Notes: generated from the sequence alone by a model not told the origin. Numbered from the stretch's first letter, positions 25,456-35,335 are shown. The stretch is DNA of 64,000 nucleotides from Bacillus sp. T3 (GCF_033449965.1 NZ_CP137761.1:3720001-3784000), one strand, 5' to 3'. A program made the numbers and translations.

Positions 25456-26868
25456 ATGATATCTAATGATGTAGCAAAAAAGTTTATTTCTATTGTCGGA
25501 CAAGAAAACTATGATGATTCAAAGGTAGGCAGGCTCTCATATTCTTACGATTCAACACCAAATAAACAGGCCATGCCTGATGCAGTCATTTGTCCACGTA
25601 ATACAAAAGAAGTTTCTGAAATTGTGAAAATTTGTAATGAACATTCAATTCCGATCTATGCACGTGGCACAGGAACTAATCTTTGTGGTGGGTGCACACC
25701 AACTCAGGCAGGAGTTGTAATGTTATTTAAACATATGAATAAAATTATCGATTTTGATTTAGAAAATCTAACCATTACGGTTGAGCCTGGTGTAATCACG
25801 ATGGATATAATTAAAACAGTCGAAGCGAAAGGATTGTTCTATCCACCAGATCCAGGTACAGTAAAGGTTTCGACTATCGTTGGAAACATTGCTGAAAATG
25901 CAGGTGGACTTCGCGGATTAAAGTACGGTGTTACTCGTGATTATGTAATTGGTCTAGAAGTAGTATTAGCAAATGGCGACATTATCCGTACTGGTGGGAA
26001 ATTAGCTAAAGACGTTGCGGGTTACGATTTTACACGTCTAATGGTTGGTTCTGAAGGAACACTCGGTATTATTACAGAAGCAATTCTGAAGCTTGTTCCA
26101 AAACCAGAAACGAAGAAGACTGCATTAGCGTTATACCAAGATGTTGAATCAGCAGCAAAAACCGTTTCAAAAATTATTGCAGCAAAAATTATCCCAACAA
26201 CTTTGGAATTCCTTGACAAGGCCACCCTGGAAGTAGTTGAAGATTATGTGAAAATCGGACTTCCAACCGATGTTGAAGCCGTACTCCTTATCGAACAGGA
26301 TGGACCGGCTGAAGTAGTTGATAGAGATATGGAGAAAATCGCAGAGATTTGCAAAAGTGAAAATGCAACATCAGTACAAGTTGCCAAAGATAACGATGAA
26401 GCAGATAAACTTGCTACTGCTCGCCGTACGGCATTATCTGCGTTAGCACGTTTAGCGCCAACAACTATTCTTGAAGATGCAACTGTACCAAGATCTCAAG
26501 TAGCCAATTTAGTTAAAGCAATCAATGACATTGCCAAAAAATATAATGTTAAAATTTGTACGTTCGGTCATGCTGGAGATGGCAACCTTCATCCAACCTG
26601 TCCAACTGATGCTCGTAATAAAGAAGAAATGCATCGCGTTGAAAAAGCATTCGCAGAAATCTTTGAAGCTGCAGTTAGCCTTGGTGGTACTATTTCTGGT
26701 GAGCATGGAATCGGTACTGAAAAAGCTCCTTACCTCGAGTTAAAGGTTGGTAAAGAAGGACTTGTAGCCATGAAGGCTGTGAAGGATGCATTAGATCCCA
26801 ACAACATCTTAAATCCAGGTAAAATCTTCTTGGAAAATAGCAGAAAACGTGTGGTGATCTCAAAATGA
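25456..26868 (+). CDS. glcD: Glycolate oxidase subunit GlcD (FAD-linked)
   Basis: 470 aa FAD-binding oxidase. The PCMH-type FAD domain shows YARGTGTNLCGGCTP and GNIAENAGGLRGLKYGVTRDYV, and the C-terminal half has ICTFGHAGDGNLHPT and the SGEHGIGTEKAPYL motif. It oxidises a 2-hydroxyacid (glycolate or D-lactate) and passes electrons to the iron-sulfur partner GlcF. Overlaps glcF by four bases. There is no GlcE in the window, as in B. subtilis. Confidence 0.92.
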   Translation: MISNDVAKKFISIVGQENYDDSKVGRLSYSYDSTPNKQAMPDAVICPRNTKEVSEIVKICNEHSIPIYARGTGTNLCGGCTPTQAGVVMLFKHMNKIIDFDLENLTITVEPGVITMDIIKTVEAKGLFYPPDPGTVKVSTIVGNIAENAGGLRGLKYGVTRDYVIGLEVVLANGDIIRTGGKLAKDVAGYDFTRLMVGSEGTLGIITEAILKLVPKPETKKTALALYQDVESAAKTVSKIIAAKIIPTTLEFLDKATLEVVEDYVKIGLPTDVEAVLLIEQDGPAEVVDRDMEKIAEICKSENATSVQVAKDNDEADKLATARRTALSALARLAPTTILEDATVPRSQVANLVKAINDIAKKYNVKICTFGHAGDGNLHPTCPTDARNKEEMHRVEKAFAEIFEAAVSLGGTISGEHGIGTEKAPYLELKVGKEGLVAMKAVKDALDPNNILNPGKIFLENSRKRVVISK

Positions 26869-28205
26869 CAACTGTAAAAGAACAAGAAATCATCCAACAA
26901 AAATTTAAAGAGCAAATGAATGAAGATGATCTCTTAAACTGTATGAGATGCGGTTTTTGTTTACCAGCTTGTCCAACCTATATCGAATCCGGATACCAAG
27001 AGTCTCACTCTCCAAGGGGTCGAATTGCTCTAATGAAAGCCGTTGTTGACGGATTAATTGAGCCAGATGAGGACTTTGAAAAATCAATGAACCTATGTTT
27101 AGGATGCCGCGCTTGTGAAGTCGTATGTCCTTCAGGCGTTAACTACAGCCACTTACTAGAACAAGCTCGTGATTGTATTGCACAAAACAAGAGTTACTCA
27201 GCACCAGTGAAAGTAGTTCGAAAAGTTGTGTTTGGCCATCTTTTCCCTAAGCAAAATAACATGAGAACTCTTGTTAATTTAATTGGCTTCTACCAACGTT
27301 CTGGCTTGCAAACTGTAGCTCGTTCAGTTGGAGTGATGAAGTTATTCCCTGATACGATTGCAACAATGGAACGGGTTCTTCCAAAAATTGCAACTCGTAA
27401 AGAGATGCTCAGTCGCCCAAATCTTCATGCGCCAATTGGCACACAAAAAAAACGTGTCGCCTTCTTTACTGGCTGCTTAATGGATACGATGTTCTATGAA
27501 ACAAATAAATCAACCATCACTCTGTTACAGCATGCTGGCTGTGAAATCGTCATTCCTGAAGATCAAGCATGCTGTGGGGCTCTCCATGGTCACTATGGGG
27601 AAAAAGATAATTCAAAAGAAATGGCGCGAAAAAATATTAAAGCTTTTGAAGACTTAAATGTCGACTATATCATCACCAATGCCGGTGGTTGTGGTGCATT
27701 CCTAATCGAGTATGATCATGTGTTGCATGATGACCCAGAATTTGCGGAACGCGCTGTTGATTTTGTTAATAAATTAAAGGATGTCGGAGAAATTCTTGTG
27801 GCACTTGATTTTCATAAACGTGAGCTTCGTTTGCCATATCAGGTGATTACGTATCAAGATTCCTGTCACTTAAAAAATGTTATGAAAGCATCTCAATATC
27901 CACGCATATTGCTGAAAGCTATTAAAGGCGTTGACTACCATGAAATGGTGGAAGCTGATCGATGCTGTGGTTCTGCAGGTATTTATAACATCATTCAATC
28001 GGAAATGTCGATGAAGTTCCTTGATTACAAGATGGATCGTGTTCGCGATACTCAGGCAACGACGATTGCAACCTCCAATCCTGGCTGTTTATTGCAAATG
28101 AAGCTAGGTATAGAGCGCGAAGGGTTAAGCAAAACTTCTCGTGGCGTTCACATCGTCGATCTATTGTTAGAAGCATTCGAGTACGCTCAAGCAAATAAAC
28201 AATAA
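26865..28205 (+). CDS. glcF: Glycolate oxidase iron-sulfur subunit GlcF
   Basis: 446 aa. Two 4Fe-4S motifs near the N terminus, CMRCGFCLPACPTY and CLGCRACEVVCP, and two CCG domains (DQACCGALHGHYG and DRCCGSAGIYN). It carries electrons from GlcD to the respiratory chain. Translationally coupled to glcD by an ATGA overlap. Confidence 0.92.
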   Translation: MTTVKEQEIIQQKFKEQMNEDDLLNCMRCGFCLPACPTYIESGYQESHSPRGRIALMKAVVDGLIEPDEDFEKSMNLCLGCRACEVVCPSGVNYSHLLEQARDCIAQNKSYSAPVKVVRKVVFGHLFPKQNNMRTLVNLIGFYQRSGLQTVARSVGVMKLFPDTIATMERVLPKIATRKEMLSRPNLHAPIGTQKKRVAFFTGCLMDTMFYETNKSTITLLQHAGCEIVIPEDQACCGALHGHYGEKDNSKEMARKNIKAFEDLNVDYIITNAGGCGAFLIEYDHVLHDDPEFAERAVDFVNKLKDVGEILVALDFHKRELRLPYQVITYQDSCHLKNVMKASQYPRILLKAIKGVDYHEMVEADRCCGSAGIYNIIQSEMSMKFLDYKMDRVRDTQATTIATSNPGCLLQMKLGIEREGLSKTSRGVHIVDLLLEAFEYAQANKQ

Positions 28206-28223
28206 CATCATATTACGATACTG

Positions 28224-28256
28224 CCAAAGCCTCTGAAACCGAGGCTTTGGTTTTTT
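28224..28256 (+). terminator. Terminator of glcDF
   Basis: CCAAAGCCTC (28224-28233), loop, GAGGCTTTGG (28241-28250), then six T. Confidence 0.88.
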
Positions 28257-28294
28257 GATTGGAATTCCCAACCATCCACGATAAGCATTACCAT

Positions 28295-28323
28295 GCATTA
28301 ATTATTTTACATTCCGCACACTA
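28295..28323 (+). promoter_or_regulatory. Possible SigG-type promoter of the SASP gene
   Basis: GCATTA (28295-28300) and CACACTA (28317-28323), 16 bp apart, resemble the SigG -35 and CATACTA -10 elements. Expected for a SASP gene, but the match is loose. Confidence 0.35.
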
Positions 28324-28369
28324 TCTATACAGAGGTAGTCTCTGTAAACTAAGTTAGGAGCTGAATAAG

Positions 28370-28567
28370 ATGTCTCGAAATAACAGTAATAAACTACTAG
28401 TACCTGGTGTAGAGCAATTTTTAGACCAGGTAAAATATGAGATTGCCCAGGAATTTGGAGTGACATTAGGATCAGATACCGTTTCTAGAGCAAACGGTTC
28501 GGTTGGTGGAGAAATCACAAAACGTCTTGTCAAACAAGCACAAGCTCAATTATCTGGCGGGAAATAA
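28370..28567 (+). CDS. Alpha/beta-type small acid-soluble spore protein
   Basis: 65 aa. It contains the two conserved SASP stretches: LDQVKYEIAQEFGV, with the GPR protease site around EIA, and GSVGGEITKRLVKQAQ. These proteins coat spore DNA and protect it from UV and heat. ATG at 28370 follows TTAGGAGCTG. Single gene, good evidence that the organism forms endospores. Confidence 0.93.
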   Translation: MSRNNSNKLLVPGVEQFLDQVKYEIAQEFGVTLGSDTVSRANGSVGGEITKRLVKQAQAQLSGGK

Positions 28568-28592
28568 ACTTCATACTCAATATTTTGGCACA

Positions 28593-28620
28593 AAAAAGTC
28601 CGGACTATTCCGAACTTTTT
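28593..28620. terminator. Terminator after the SASP gene
   Basis: AAAAAGTCCGGA (28593-28604) pairs with TCCGAACTTTTT (28609-28620), with one mismatch. It also faces the end of rsgI. Confidence 0.65.
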
Positions 28621-28665
28621 ATGGTTTCTTTCACATCAATCTCAATTTTAAACAATCGACCGTGA

Positions 28666-29697
28666 CTATTTATTTGGCGTTCGGTCTTTAATGTCCTTAT
28701 TTACTGTTTTATTGTTATTCTGATTACTATTATTAGTAGTGGACTGAGTTGTAGTATCTTTTTTACTTGTCTCTTGACGTTGCGTTTCTTTCCAATGCTG
28801 TTGATTATATTTAGATTGATTCTGGTTTCCGTTTAGCTCTGAATCAGCATTTTTGTTTGAGTGTTGTGTAGGGTCCACATTATCAACCGTTTGGTTGTTT
28901 TGATTAGCTGGTGGATTTTCTGATTCTAATTTCGATTCTGTTTCTGGTTCATTATTAGGTACGGTTGTATTTTTCTGCTCATTCTTCTTCTGTTTTGGTT
29001 TAGATGTAGAATCAGTATTTTTTAACTGATTTTCATTTTTAGCTGATTCATTTTCTTTAATTTGACCAAGAGTGACTCCTTGATTTTTGGCCTTGTTTCT
29101 CTCATTTTCTGTTCCTTCAACGACTACCAATGTCGAATGATTATTCTTGGCCGACGTTTGAATATCCGACATTTTTTGTTTGTATGCTTTATCTGTTTCT
29201 TTATTCTCCTCACCCATAATAGTTGAGCAAAGAACAATTTCACCGTCTCCGACCGCTTGCTTTTTCATTTCGGTTACAATTTTTCCTGAAATAGTTGATA
29301 CATCCTTCTTCTTCCACTCACCTATAGATTCAACAATTTTTTCACCTTGTTTATTATAGGGAACGATTCCGATAACCTCAAGGTCTTTATTTACCTCTAA
29401 TTCTATGCTTGAGCCATCATCAAGGGACATATAGGCATATACCTGATTGCTTTGATAAAACGGGATAAGAGCCCCAGTTCCAAAAATCATGACTAATGCT
29501 GCAGCTACAAAAGTCTTCATTTTCACTGAATGATACCATTTTCGTGATTTCCAATCTACCGCTTCCATTGGGATAAATTGAATCTCTTGTCCAATTAGAT
29601 AAGCAGATTCCTCATTTCGAGCCCGAAGAAATTGCCCATCTGGGGTTAATAACGTTAAAAAATGTTCATCTATTTGCATTATGATTCCAGTTTTCAA
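28666..29697 (-). CDS. rsgI: Anti-sigma-I factor RsgI
   Basis: 343 aa. A cytoplasmic N-terminal RsgI domain (MKTGIIMQIDEHFLTLLTPDGQF..., about 1-52) binds SigI; one membrane segment (about 60-80, FVAAALVMIFGTGALIPFY) leads to an outside domain and a long Asn/Gln/Lys/Thr-rich low-complexity tail (about 200-343). There is no carbohydrate-binding module of the kind fused in clostridial RsgIs. Overlaps sigI by four bases, the standard sigI-rsgI arrangement. Confidence 0.88.
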   Translation of the reverse strand: MKTGIIMQIDEHFLTLLTPDGQFLRARNEESAYLIGQEIQFIPMEAVDWKSRKWYHSVKMKTFVAAALVMIFGTGALIPFYQSNQVYAYMSLDDGSSIELEVNKDLEVIGIVPYNKQGEKIVESIGEWKKKDVSTISGKIVTEMKKQAVGDGEIVLCSTIMGEENKETDKAYKQKMSDIQTSAKNNHSTLVVVEGTENERNKAKNQGVTLGQIKENESAKNENQLKNTDSTSKPKQKKNEQKNTTVPNNEPETESKLESENPPANQNNQTVDNVDPTQHSNKNADSELNGNQNQSKYNQQHWKETQRQETSKKDTTTQSTTNNSNQNNNKTVNKDIKDRTPNK

Positions 29698-30443
29698 TCA
29701 TCTATCACCCCTTTAATGTAATCTCTTAAAAAGTGGAATTCTTCAGTTAGAATGATCGTAATCGCAATAATATATTTTCGATTTCGCTCAATGGTTTTTC
29801 TGCTAGTATGGGCTGTTTTTTCTAATTCCTTAATTGGTAGTCGTTTTTTCTCGTATAGATAAGATAAAAGCTCTTTATTGTCAACAATCATTTTCGCAAT
29901 GGCCATTGCGTTTTTTCTTGCATCTGCATGTTTTGGTGATTGCTCAATAATCTCTTGAAAGGTTAGGCCAAAAGATTGTAGCTTTTGTTGAAAGAGGAAG
30001 ATCTCTTCCCTGCGTTGTACTTCTTCAATTTCTTTGTTGTGCTGTTCAATCGAAAGCTCATTCTCAATCGACATTCCAATAATAGGTTCATCACTTTGAA
30101 AGTCTATTCCAGTGTCTAGTCTTAAATTATTTTCTTTAATATTTTTCCGAATAAAGTCAATGACTCTTCTCTTAATGATAACCTCTGCAAAACTTAGTAA
30201 CGATTTCCCTCTTTCAGGGCTAAATTTTTCGATTGATTCATTAAAAGCAATGAGACCAATGCTAAATTCATCGTCTGATTCATGTATATATCGCTTGCAA
30301 ACAGTTGAGACAGTTTTTGCGATAAATGGTTTGTAGGATTCAATAAGTTCATTCTGCAGGGTCTGATCACCTTGTTGAATTAGAGCAACAGTTTCCTCTA
30401 ACGAGATTTTCTTCTTTTTCTTGATGAATATTAATCCAAACAA
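29694..30443 (-). CDS. sigI: RNA polymerase sigma factor SigI
   Basis: About 249 aa. The region-2 sequence QNELIESYKPFIAKTVSTVCKRYI ... DEFSIGLIAFNESIEKF ... LSFAEVIIKRRVIDFIRK is typical of SigI, and the C-terminal part has a helix-turn-helix (LPIKELEKTAHTSRKTIERNRKYI). It responds to heat or envelope stress in Bacillus. The frame is open to 30518, but TTG at 30443 has a GAGAGGTGAG site and matches the usual N terminus, so I use it. Confidence 0.88.
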   Translation of the reverse strand: MFGLIFIKKKKKISLEETVALIQQGDQTLQNELIESYKPFIAKTVSTVCKRYIHESDDEFSIGLIAFNESIEKFSPERGKSLLSFAEVIIKRRVIDFIRKNIKENNLRLDTGIDFQSDEPIIGMSIENELSIEQHNKEIEEVQRREEIFLFQQKLQSFGLTFQEIIEQSPKHADARKNAMAIAKMIVDNKELLSYLYEKKRLPIKELEKTAHTSRKTIERNRKYIIAITIILTEEFHFLRDYIKGVIDD

Positions 30444-30610
30444 TGATCTCACCTCTCTGACCCCACCAATTATAACATACGTTCCTATTTTGTGAATTGA
30501 ATGGGTCAAAGATGGCAAAATATAATATTTTTTCTTCTAATAAAGAGTACGTAACAGCTCGGTTCATTTATGGGGGAGTGAAAAATAAATTTTTTTCAAA
30601 TTTATTTATT

Positions 30611-31081
30611 TCATTTTGTTGAATGTTCGTAACGTAATATTAGAGAACGAATTAAAAAGCCAATCAATAATCCAGGTAGTAAGAACAAAATAGGAAGAAA
30701 TACAGGTCCTAATGTAGTACCAAATAATTTAAGCTTAGGTGAAAGCATTAAACCAACCGTCACAGTAAATGCACCAAAAACAAACGGAAGATAAGATCTC
30801 TTTTCCGTTTCGGGCATCGAATATCTATACGCATCCCAGAGTGAAAACATGTAGAAACACGGATAGAACATTAACCACTGGTAATTAACTGATTGACTAG
30901 CTTTTTCAATTTCCCAAAGAAAGCTATACATAATCGCTAAATTAAAATGACTATTTAAGTTTATTATCATTTCTGATAGAACAAGAAAAATACCTTTTAA
31001 AAACTGGCCACTGAGCAGCTGACTAAAGCCCGGCATCGCAACATTCCAAAGTACTGCCTCTAATTTACCTTGTTTTTTCAT
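30611..31081 (-). CDS. Polytopic membrane protein, 156 aa
   Basis: About four hydrophobic segments, beginning with MKKQGKLEAVLWNVAMPGFSQLLSGQFLKG, a motif shared by small Bacillus membrane proteins related to the TM2/DUF-type 'PGFGQ' family. A YRY motif (WDAYRYSMPE) sits in the central loop. Function unknown. The ribosome site is poor. Confidence 0.6.
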   Translation of the reverse strand: MKKQGKLEAVLWNVAMPGFSQLLSGQFLKGIFLVLSEMIINLNSHFNLAIMYSFLWEIEKASQSVNYQWLMFYPCFYMFSLWDAYRYSMPETEKRSYLPFVFGAFTVTVGLMLSPKLKLFGTTLGPVFLPILFLLPGLLIGFLIRSLILRYEHSTK

Positions 31082-31241
31082 ATTACTTTAACGGACGTGT
31101 TACAAAATCCAGTCTTAATCGTAAAAGAAAAAACACTCTTTTTAATTCGTAACATACCGACTACCTCCACTTTGTAACTAACGTTAGCGTATACAAATAA
31201 TGTAAATAATATAACGAAAAATTATTTATAAATAATAAAAA

Positions 31242-31268
31242 GCCCACTACTGATTACCAGTAGCAGGC
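31242..31268 (-). terminator. Terminator of prfC
   Basis: On the minus strand GCCTGCTACTG pairs with CAGTAGTGGGC (two G-U pairs), followed by TTTTTA. It lies 13 bp past the stop. Confidence 0.7.
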
Positions 31269-31280
31269 AACTTTCTTCCA

Positions 31281-32862
31281 TTATTGTTCTGAATCCATCG
31301 GGTTATATAGCTTTACTTCTGGGTTTTTATCTTGGAACCACCGAAGAGCAAATTCATTTTCAAATAAGAAAACCTTATTATCGAAACGGTCGACACAAAG
31401 AAGACTTCTAGAGCTCGATAAGTTATCATTCACTTGATCATTTTCAACCCATCGTGCAACCTTAGACCCTAACCGCTCCATGATTACCTCGGCATTATAT
31501 TCGTTCTTCATGCGGTGTTCAAATACTTCAAATTGGAGTTGACCGACTGCACCAAGTAAATAATCATCTGTTTTTAACGTTTTAAATAACTGAATTGCAC
31601 CCTCTTGTACAAGCTGTTGAATCCCTTTATGGAAGGACTTTTGCTTCATGACGTTTTTGGCGCTAACTCTAACATATAGTTCAGGGGTGAATTGCGGAAG
31701 GCGTTCATATTCGAACTGATCTTTTCCACCTACAAGGGTATCTCCTATCTGGTATGTTCCAGTATCATAAAGGCCAATAATGTCGCCACTTACTGCCTCA
31801 TCAACAGTGCTACGGTCATCAGCCATAAATTGAGTTGATGATGAAAGCTTGATTGGTTTCCCTGTTCGGGCTAATGAAACAGACATGCCCCGATCGAATT
31901 TTCCTGAACAAATTCTTAAAAAGGCAATCCGGTCCTGGTGGGCTGGATTCATGTTTGCTTGAATTTTAAAAATAAAGCCAGAGAAATCTTCTGATAAAGG
32001 ATTAATTTCACCAACTGATGATTGTCTCGGCTGTGGTGCTGGTGCAAACTTCAAATACGTTTCCAAAAACGTTTGGACCCCGAAATTCGTCAAAGCACTA
32101 CCGAAAAAGACAGGTGTGAGTGTGCCATCCTTTACGCGCTCTGGCGAAAAGTCATTCCCAGCCTCATTTAAAAGCATAATTTCTTCGAGTGTTTGATCAT
32201 ATAGTCCAGATTGCTTTAATGGATGTTCACCTTCAATTTCACCATCATCATTTAAACCGATATAACGTTCTTCCTCGCCGACCTGGAAATTGTTCAATTC
32301 GGTTATAGAAACGATCATAAATCCCTAAAAATTCCTTACCCATACCAATCGGCCAGTTCATCGGATAAGATTCAATGCCTAATACTTCTTCCAGCTCTGC
32401 AAGTAGCTCAAGAGGCATTTTACCTTGTCGGTCCAATTTGTTGATAAACGTGAAGATGGGAATCCCCTCATTCGGCACACTTTAAACAACTTAATGGTTT
32501 GGTCTTCGATCCCTTTTGCTGAGTCAACAATCATCACAGCACTATCAACTGCCATTAAGGTCCGATACGTGTCTTCACTGAAATCTTGGTGTCCTGGAGT
32601 ATCCAAAATATTAACTCTGTACCCTAAATAATCAAATTGCATGACACTCGAAGTAACGGAAATTCCACGTTGCTTTTCAATTTCCATCCAGTCACTTGTG
32701 GCAAATTTCCCTGTTTTCTTTGCCTTAACAGTACCTGCATCACGGATAGCACCACCGAACAATAGCAGTTTCTCTGTAAGGGTTGTTTTCCCGGCATTCT
32801 GGGTGAGAAATAATCGCAAACGTTTTGCGTGATAAAACTTCATCTGTAAATTTTTTATTCAT
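31281..32862 (-). pseudogene. prfC: Peptide chain release factor 3, frameshifted at three places
   Basis: Translational GTPase RF3, which recycles RF1/RF2 after termination. The ATG at 32862 (MNKKFTDEVLSRKTF) is followed by a P-loop that reads SHPDAGKTTLTEKL only after removing one T near 32797. A second break is a G run (C run on plus, 32464-32467) one base short; repair gives MRGIPIFTFINKLDR. The third is at CCTGG/CCAGG (32282-32286); repair gives EQF(P/Q)VGEEERYIGL. Other motifs, DTPGHQDFSEDTYRTL and NKLDR, are present, and the C-terminal domain is whole to 31281. Three independent clean repairs argue for sequencing errors. Confidence 0.8.
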
Positions 32863-32969
32863 TTATAATTCCTCTCTTTATTAACCGTCAAAATAATTCC
32901 CATAATCTCAATCTTAACGTTGATGTACCAAGTTTGCAATCTTACATTATTATTCTGCAAAAAAAGAAC

Positions 32970-32984
32970 CTGTCCATTGGACAG
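32970..32984 (-). terminator. Terminator of the 105-aa gene
   Basis: On the minus strand CTGTCC, loop AAT, GGACAG, then GTTCTTTTTTT. Confidence 0.7.
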
Positions 32985-32985
32985 A

Positions 32986-33303
32986 TTAGTTTAAACTGTA
33001 ATCTAAAGGTATCTCTATCCATCTTGAGACACCATACATTGTGACTTTCTCTTTATAGACGGGCTCACAATCCTCTAATAAACTTAGGCGGAACACTTCA
33101 AAGCCTTCAGATTTCCGCACATTCTCCTCTATTTCACGTTGCATCGCTTTATTCGTTAATTCTTTCGTTTTCTTAGGAGCTAATTCAATTACGACCATTC
33201 CGTTATTAAGCTTTTCTTCCAGATAGGCTTTAGAAAGGGCGAGCTTATTAAAAATTCGGTTTACCTTCCAAAGATTAATCCCATCAACTTTCTTCCAAAA
33301 CAT
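32986..33303 (-). CDS. Hypothetical protein, 105 aa
   Basis: Soluble, Lys/Glu-rich, with no motif I recognise (MFWKKVDGINLWKVNRIFNK...). It starts at ATG 33303 behind a weak GGAGGAAT-like site and has its own terminator. Upstream, 33304-33541 is AT-rich and I see nothing definite. Confidence 0.5.
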   Translation of the reverse strand: MFWKKVDGINLWKVNRIFNKLALSKAYLEEKLNNGMVVIELAPKKTKELTNKAMQREIEENVRKSEGFEVFRLSLLEDCEPVYKEKVTMYGVSRWIEIPLDYSLN

Positions 33304-33541
33304 ATTATTCCTCCATTTCCATTCTCATGGCGGTCAAAACACAGCATGTTAAAAAGTAAATCGTTTTCAAAAATATAAGAATATGGTCAAATAGGTAGTA
33401 CTATTTGACCACTTCACTATACTATTTTAGTACAAATTTATTATGAATGAAATAGGTTCTTTTTAGAAGTTCATTTTACACTTGTTTATTGGTTCCGATC
33501 CAGGTACTCAACACCGTGCAAGAATGCTCCGATTTTTTACC

Positions 33542-33856
33542 TTAATCTCGAACACCAAGGGCAATTTTTGCATATCGAGACATTTTGTCTTTTGTCCAGG
33601 CTGGACTCCATACGATTTGAACATCAATATTCCGTAGCTCTTTAAGTACTTCGGAAAGTTTTATTTTCACATCACTTACAATTTGCCCTGCAAGTGGACA
33701 GCCCATTGATGTCATCGTCATTAGGATTTCTACATCCAGTTCTTCGGAAACCTTTACCTCATATACTAAACCTAAATTCACAATATCAATGCCCAGCTCG
33801 GGATCTAACACTTCCTCAAGAACCTCATAGATCTTTTCCACTAGTTTTTCTGACAT
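33542..33856 (-). CDS. DUF59/MIP18-family metal-sulfur cluster assembly protein
   Basis: 104 aa. The family motifs EEVLDPELGIDIVNLGLVY and MTSMGCPL (with the conserved cysteine) are present, and the C-terminal WSPAWTKDKMSRYAK is typical of the Bacillus PaaD/SufT-like group. It probably helps iron-sulfur cluster assembly. ATG at 33856 follows AAGGA; the longer frame has no ribosome site. Confidence 0.82.
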   Translation of the reverse strand: MSEKLVEKIYEVLEEVLDPELGIDIVNLGLVYEVKVSEELDVEILMTMTSMGCPLAGQIVSDVKIKLSEVLKELRNIDVQIVWSPAWTKDKMSRYAKIALGVRD

Positions 33857-33994
33857 TTTAATCCTTCTTTCTGTATAAATAATATATGTCATAAAAAGGT
33901 GCAATACATGTTTTTAACTAGTTTCATGATAATCCTATTGAGGGTTGTTCGTAGTGATAATTATCACTCTGATTGCATTAAAAAGCACATTAAA

Positions 33995-34018
33995 AAACTG
34001 CCAATCACTTGGCAGTTT
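33995..34018 (-). terminator. Terminator of the DUF3231 gene
   Basis: AAACTGCCAA, loop TCAC, TTGGCAGTTT, with a T run following on the minus strand. Confidence 0.75.
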
Positions 34019-34030
34019 CCCCTTTCTAGC

Positions 34031-35083
34031 TTACTTTTCTTGAGATGACAGATGGTCACGGTCTGCCACTTCTGGTGGTTGCTCCATCCATCCATGGTCA
34101 ATAAAAATTTCAGCACCTTCCTTAACATATAGACCGACTTCCGCCAAAAACCGACTGTAGTCTACACCTAAGTCCTTTCTTCCGTTGACTGATAAGGAAT
34201 TTCCGTAGGCGCGAATTCTCATTGAAAACATATCAATCTTATGAAACATCATCAATTTATCCGAAAATGGGGCAATCGTTGACGTTGTAACCAAATGATC
34301 CAAAAAGGAGGGCGCTGGCATATCATCCTTATGAAGGATTTGTTCAAAATGCTCGATATGACTCACCGTTAGATCCTTCCCTTTATGAAAGTACTTTCTT
34401 ACATCATCATTTTTAGCGACTTGATAAAAACCGGTTAAGACCGCCTTGCTTGTTGCATTATTTTCGATATTATCGAATAGATGAGCAACCTCTAAACCAT
34501 GTAGCGGTCTTATATCTCCCAAAAAACCGTTTAAGTAGTTTTGCTTTTTAACAAAATCAACTTTTTCGGGAATCGGTATTGTTGGGATCTTCATCATTAA
34601 GCCCTTATCCATAAAGATATCATTGACTTGATTTATAAGTTTTACGGTTAATTCAATCACATTGGAATAAAACTCTCGTACATCTAATCTTGTCATAAGC
34701 GGTACAGCAATCCCATAAAGGGTGAGCCCTGCTTTTCCTGCATATTTTAAGTAATGCAAATAAAAATCATCAACAAAAAGTCGTGGTGCATCTAGATTGA
34801 GATCATCTTCGGTAAAGCCAACCGGAGTTGGAAATTGCTCACTCCGAAACAATTCTTCAATTCTAGATACTATTCCTTCACTTAAGTTAAGTGCATTTTC
34901 AACTACTTTTTTTATTTTAGAATCCTCACAATGATGAAGAAAGAACTTAAGAACTTGCTTCGCCATGGTATTTCCCATATAGGTAGCCCAAAGCTTTCCT
35001 ACTTCTGCTGCAGATAAAGGTTCTTTTGAAACAGCCAGATTTGCGTCCCTTGCATGAATTTTTATTGGTTTAATCGTGTCCAT
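34031..35083 (-). CDS. DUF3231 family protein
   Basis: 350 aa, all-helical. Two similar halves are visible, each with an LTAxEVGxLW-like start (PLSAAEVGKLWATYMGNTMAKQVLKFF) and paired FHK/HHCED or YFHKGKD segments, as in the ferritin-like DUF3231 repeats of Bacillus. Several copies per genome are normal in spore formers and some are spore-associated. Function unknown. ATG at 35083 after AATGGGG. Confidence 0.8.
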   Translation of the reverse strand: MDTIKPIKIHARDANLAVSKEPLSAAEVGKLWATYMGNTMAKQVLKFFLHHCEDSKIKKVVENALNLSEGIVSRIEELFRSEQFPTPVGFTEDDLNLDAPRLFVDDFYLHYLKYAGKAGLTLYGIAVPLMTRLDVREFYSNVIELTVKLINQVNDIFMDKGLMMKIPTIPIPEKVDFVKKQNYLNGFLGDIRPLHGLEVAHLFDNIENNATSKAVLTGFYQVAKNDDVRKYFHKGKDLTVSHIEHFEQILHKDDMPAPSFLDHLVTTSTIAPFSDKLMMFHKIDMFSMRIRAYGNSLSVNGRKDLGVDYSRFLAEVGLYVKEGAEIFIDHGWMEQPPEVADRDHLSSQEK

Positions 35084-35205
35084 AGAAAAAACCCCATTAC
35101 ATTTTTTCTTTTAGCATGAACATTTATCATATATATCATGCAAAAAATTACTTATCTCAATCACTTCTGTATTTATGACTATCAAAAAAAGGCTCTAATT
35201 AGAAT

Positions 35206-35335
35206 GTTGATTTCCTCTCCAGATGCTCAGCGCCGCGCGGGGCGGGCGCTGAGCATCCTCGGCGTTATACGCCTGCGGGGTCTCACCTGGCCCGCTGCTC
35301 CCGCAGGAGTCGAGCACCTTCCGCTCCAATCAACT
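35206..35335. repeat. GC-rich Bacillus interspersed repeat
   Basis: Starts GTTGATTTCC and ends TCCGCTCCAATCAAC, with terminal inverted GTTGATT/AATCAAC. Inside are hairpins (GCGCTGAGCATC with its partner ATGCTCAGCGCC, and CTCCCGCAGGAG). I recognise it as a common non-coding repeat of Bacillus-like genomes. It occupies most of the 321-bp gap 35084-35404; an open frame across it is not a gene. Confidence 0.75.

Noticed and set aside
30444..30600. SigI-dependent autoregulatory promoter upstream of sigI
   Set aside because: I looked for ACCCCC and CGAA elements at proper spacing on the minus strand and found no convincing pair.
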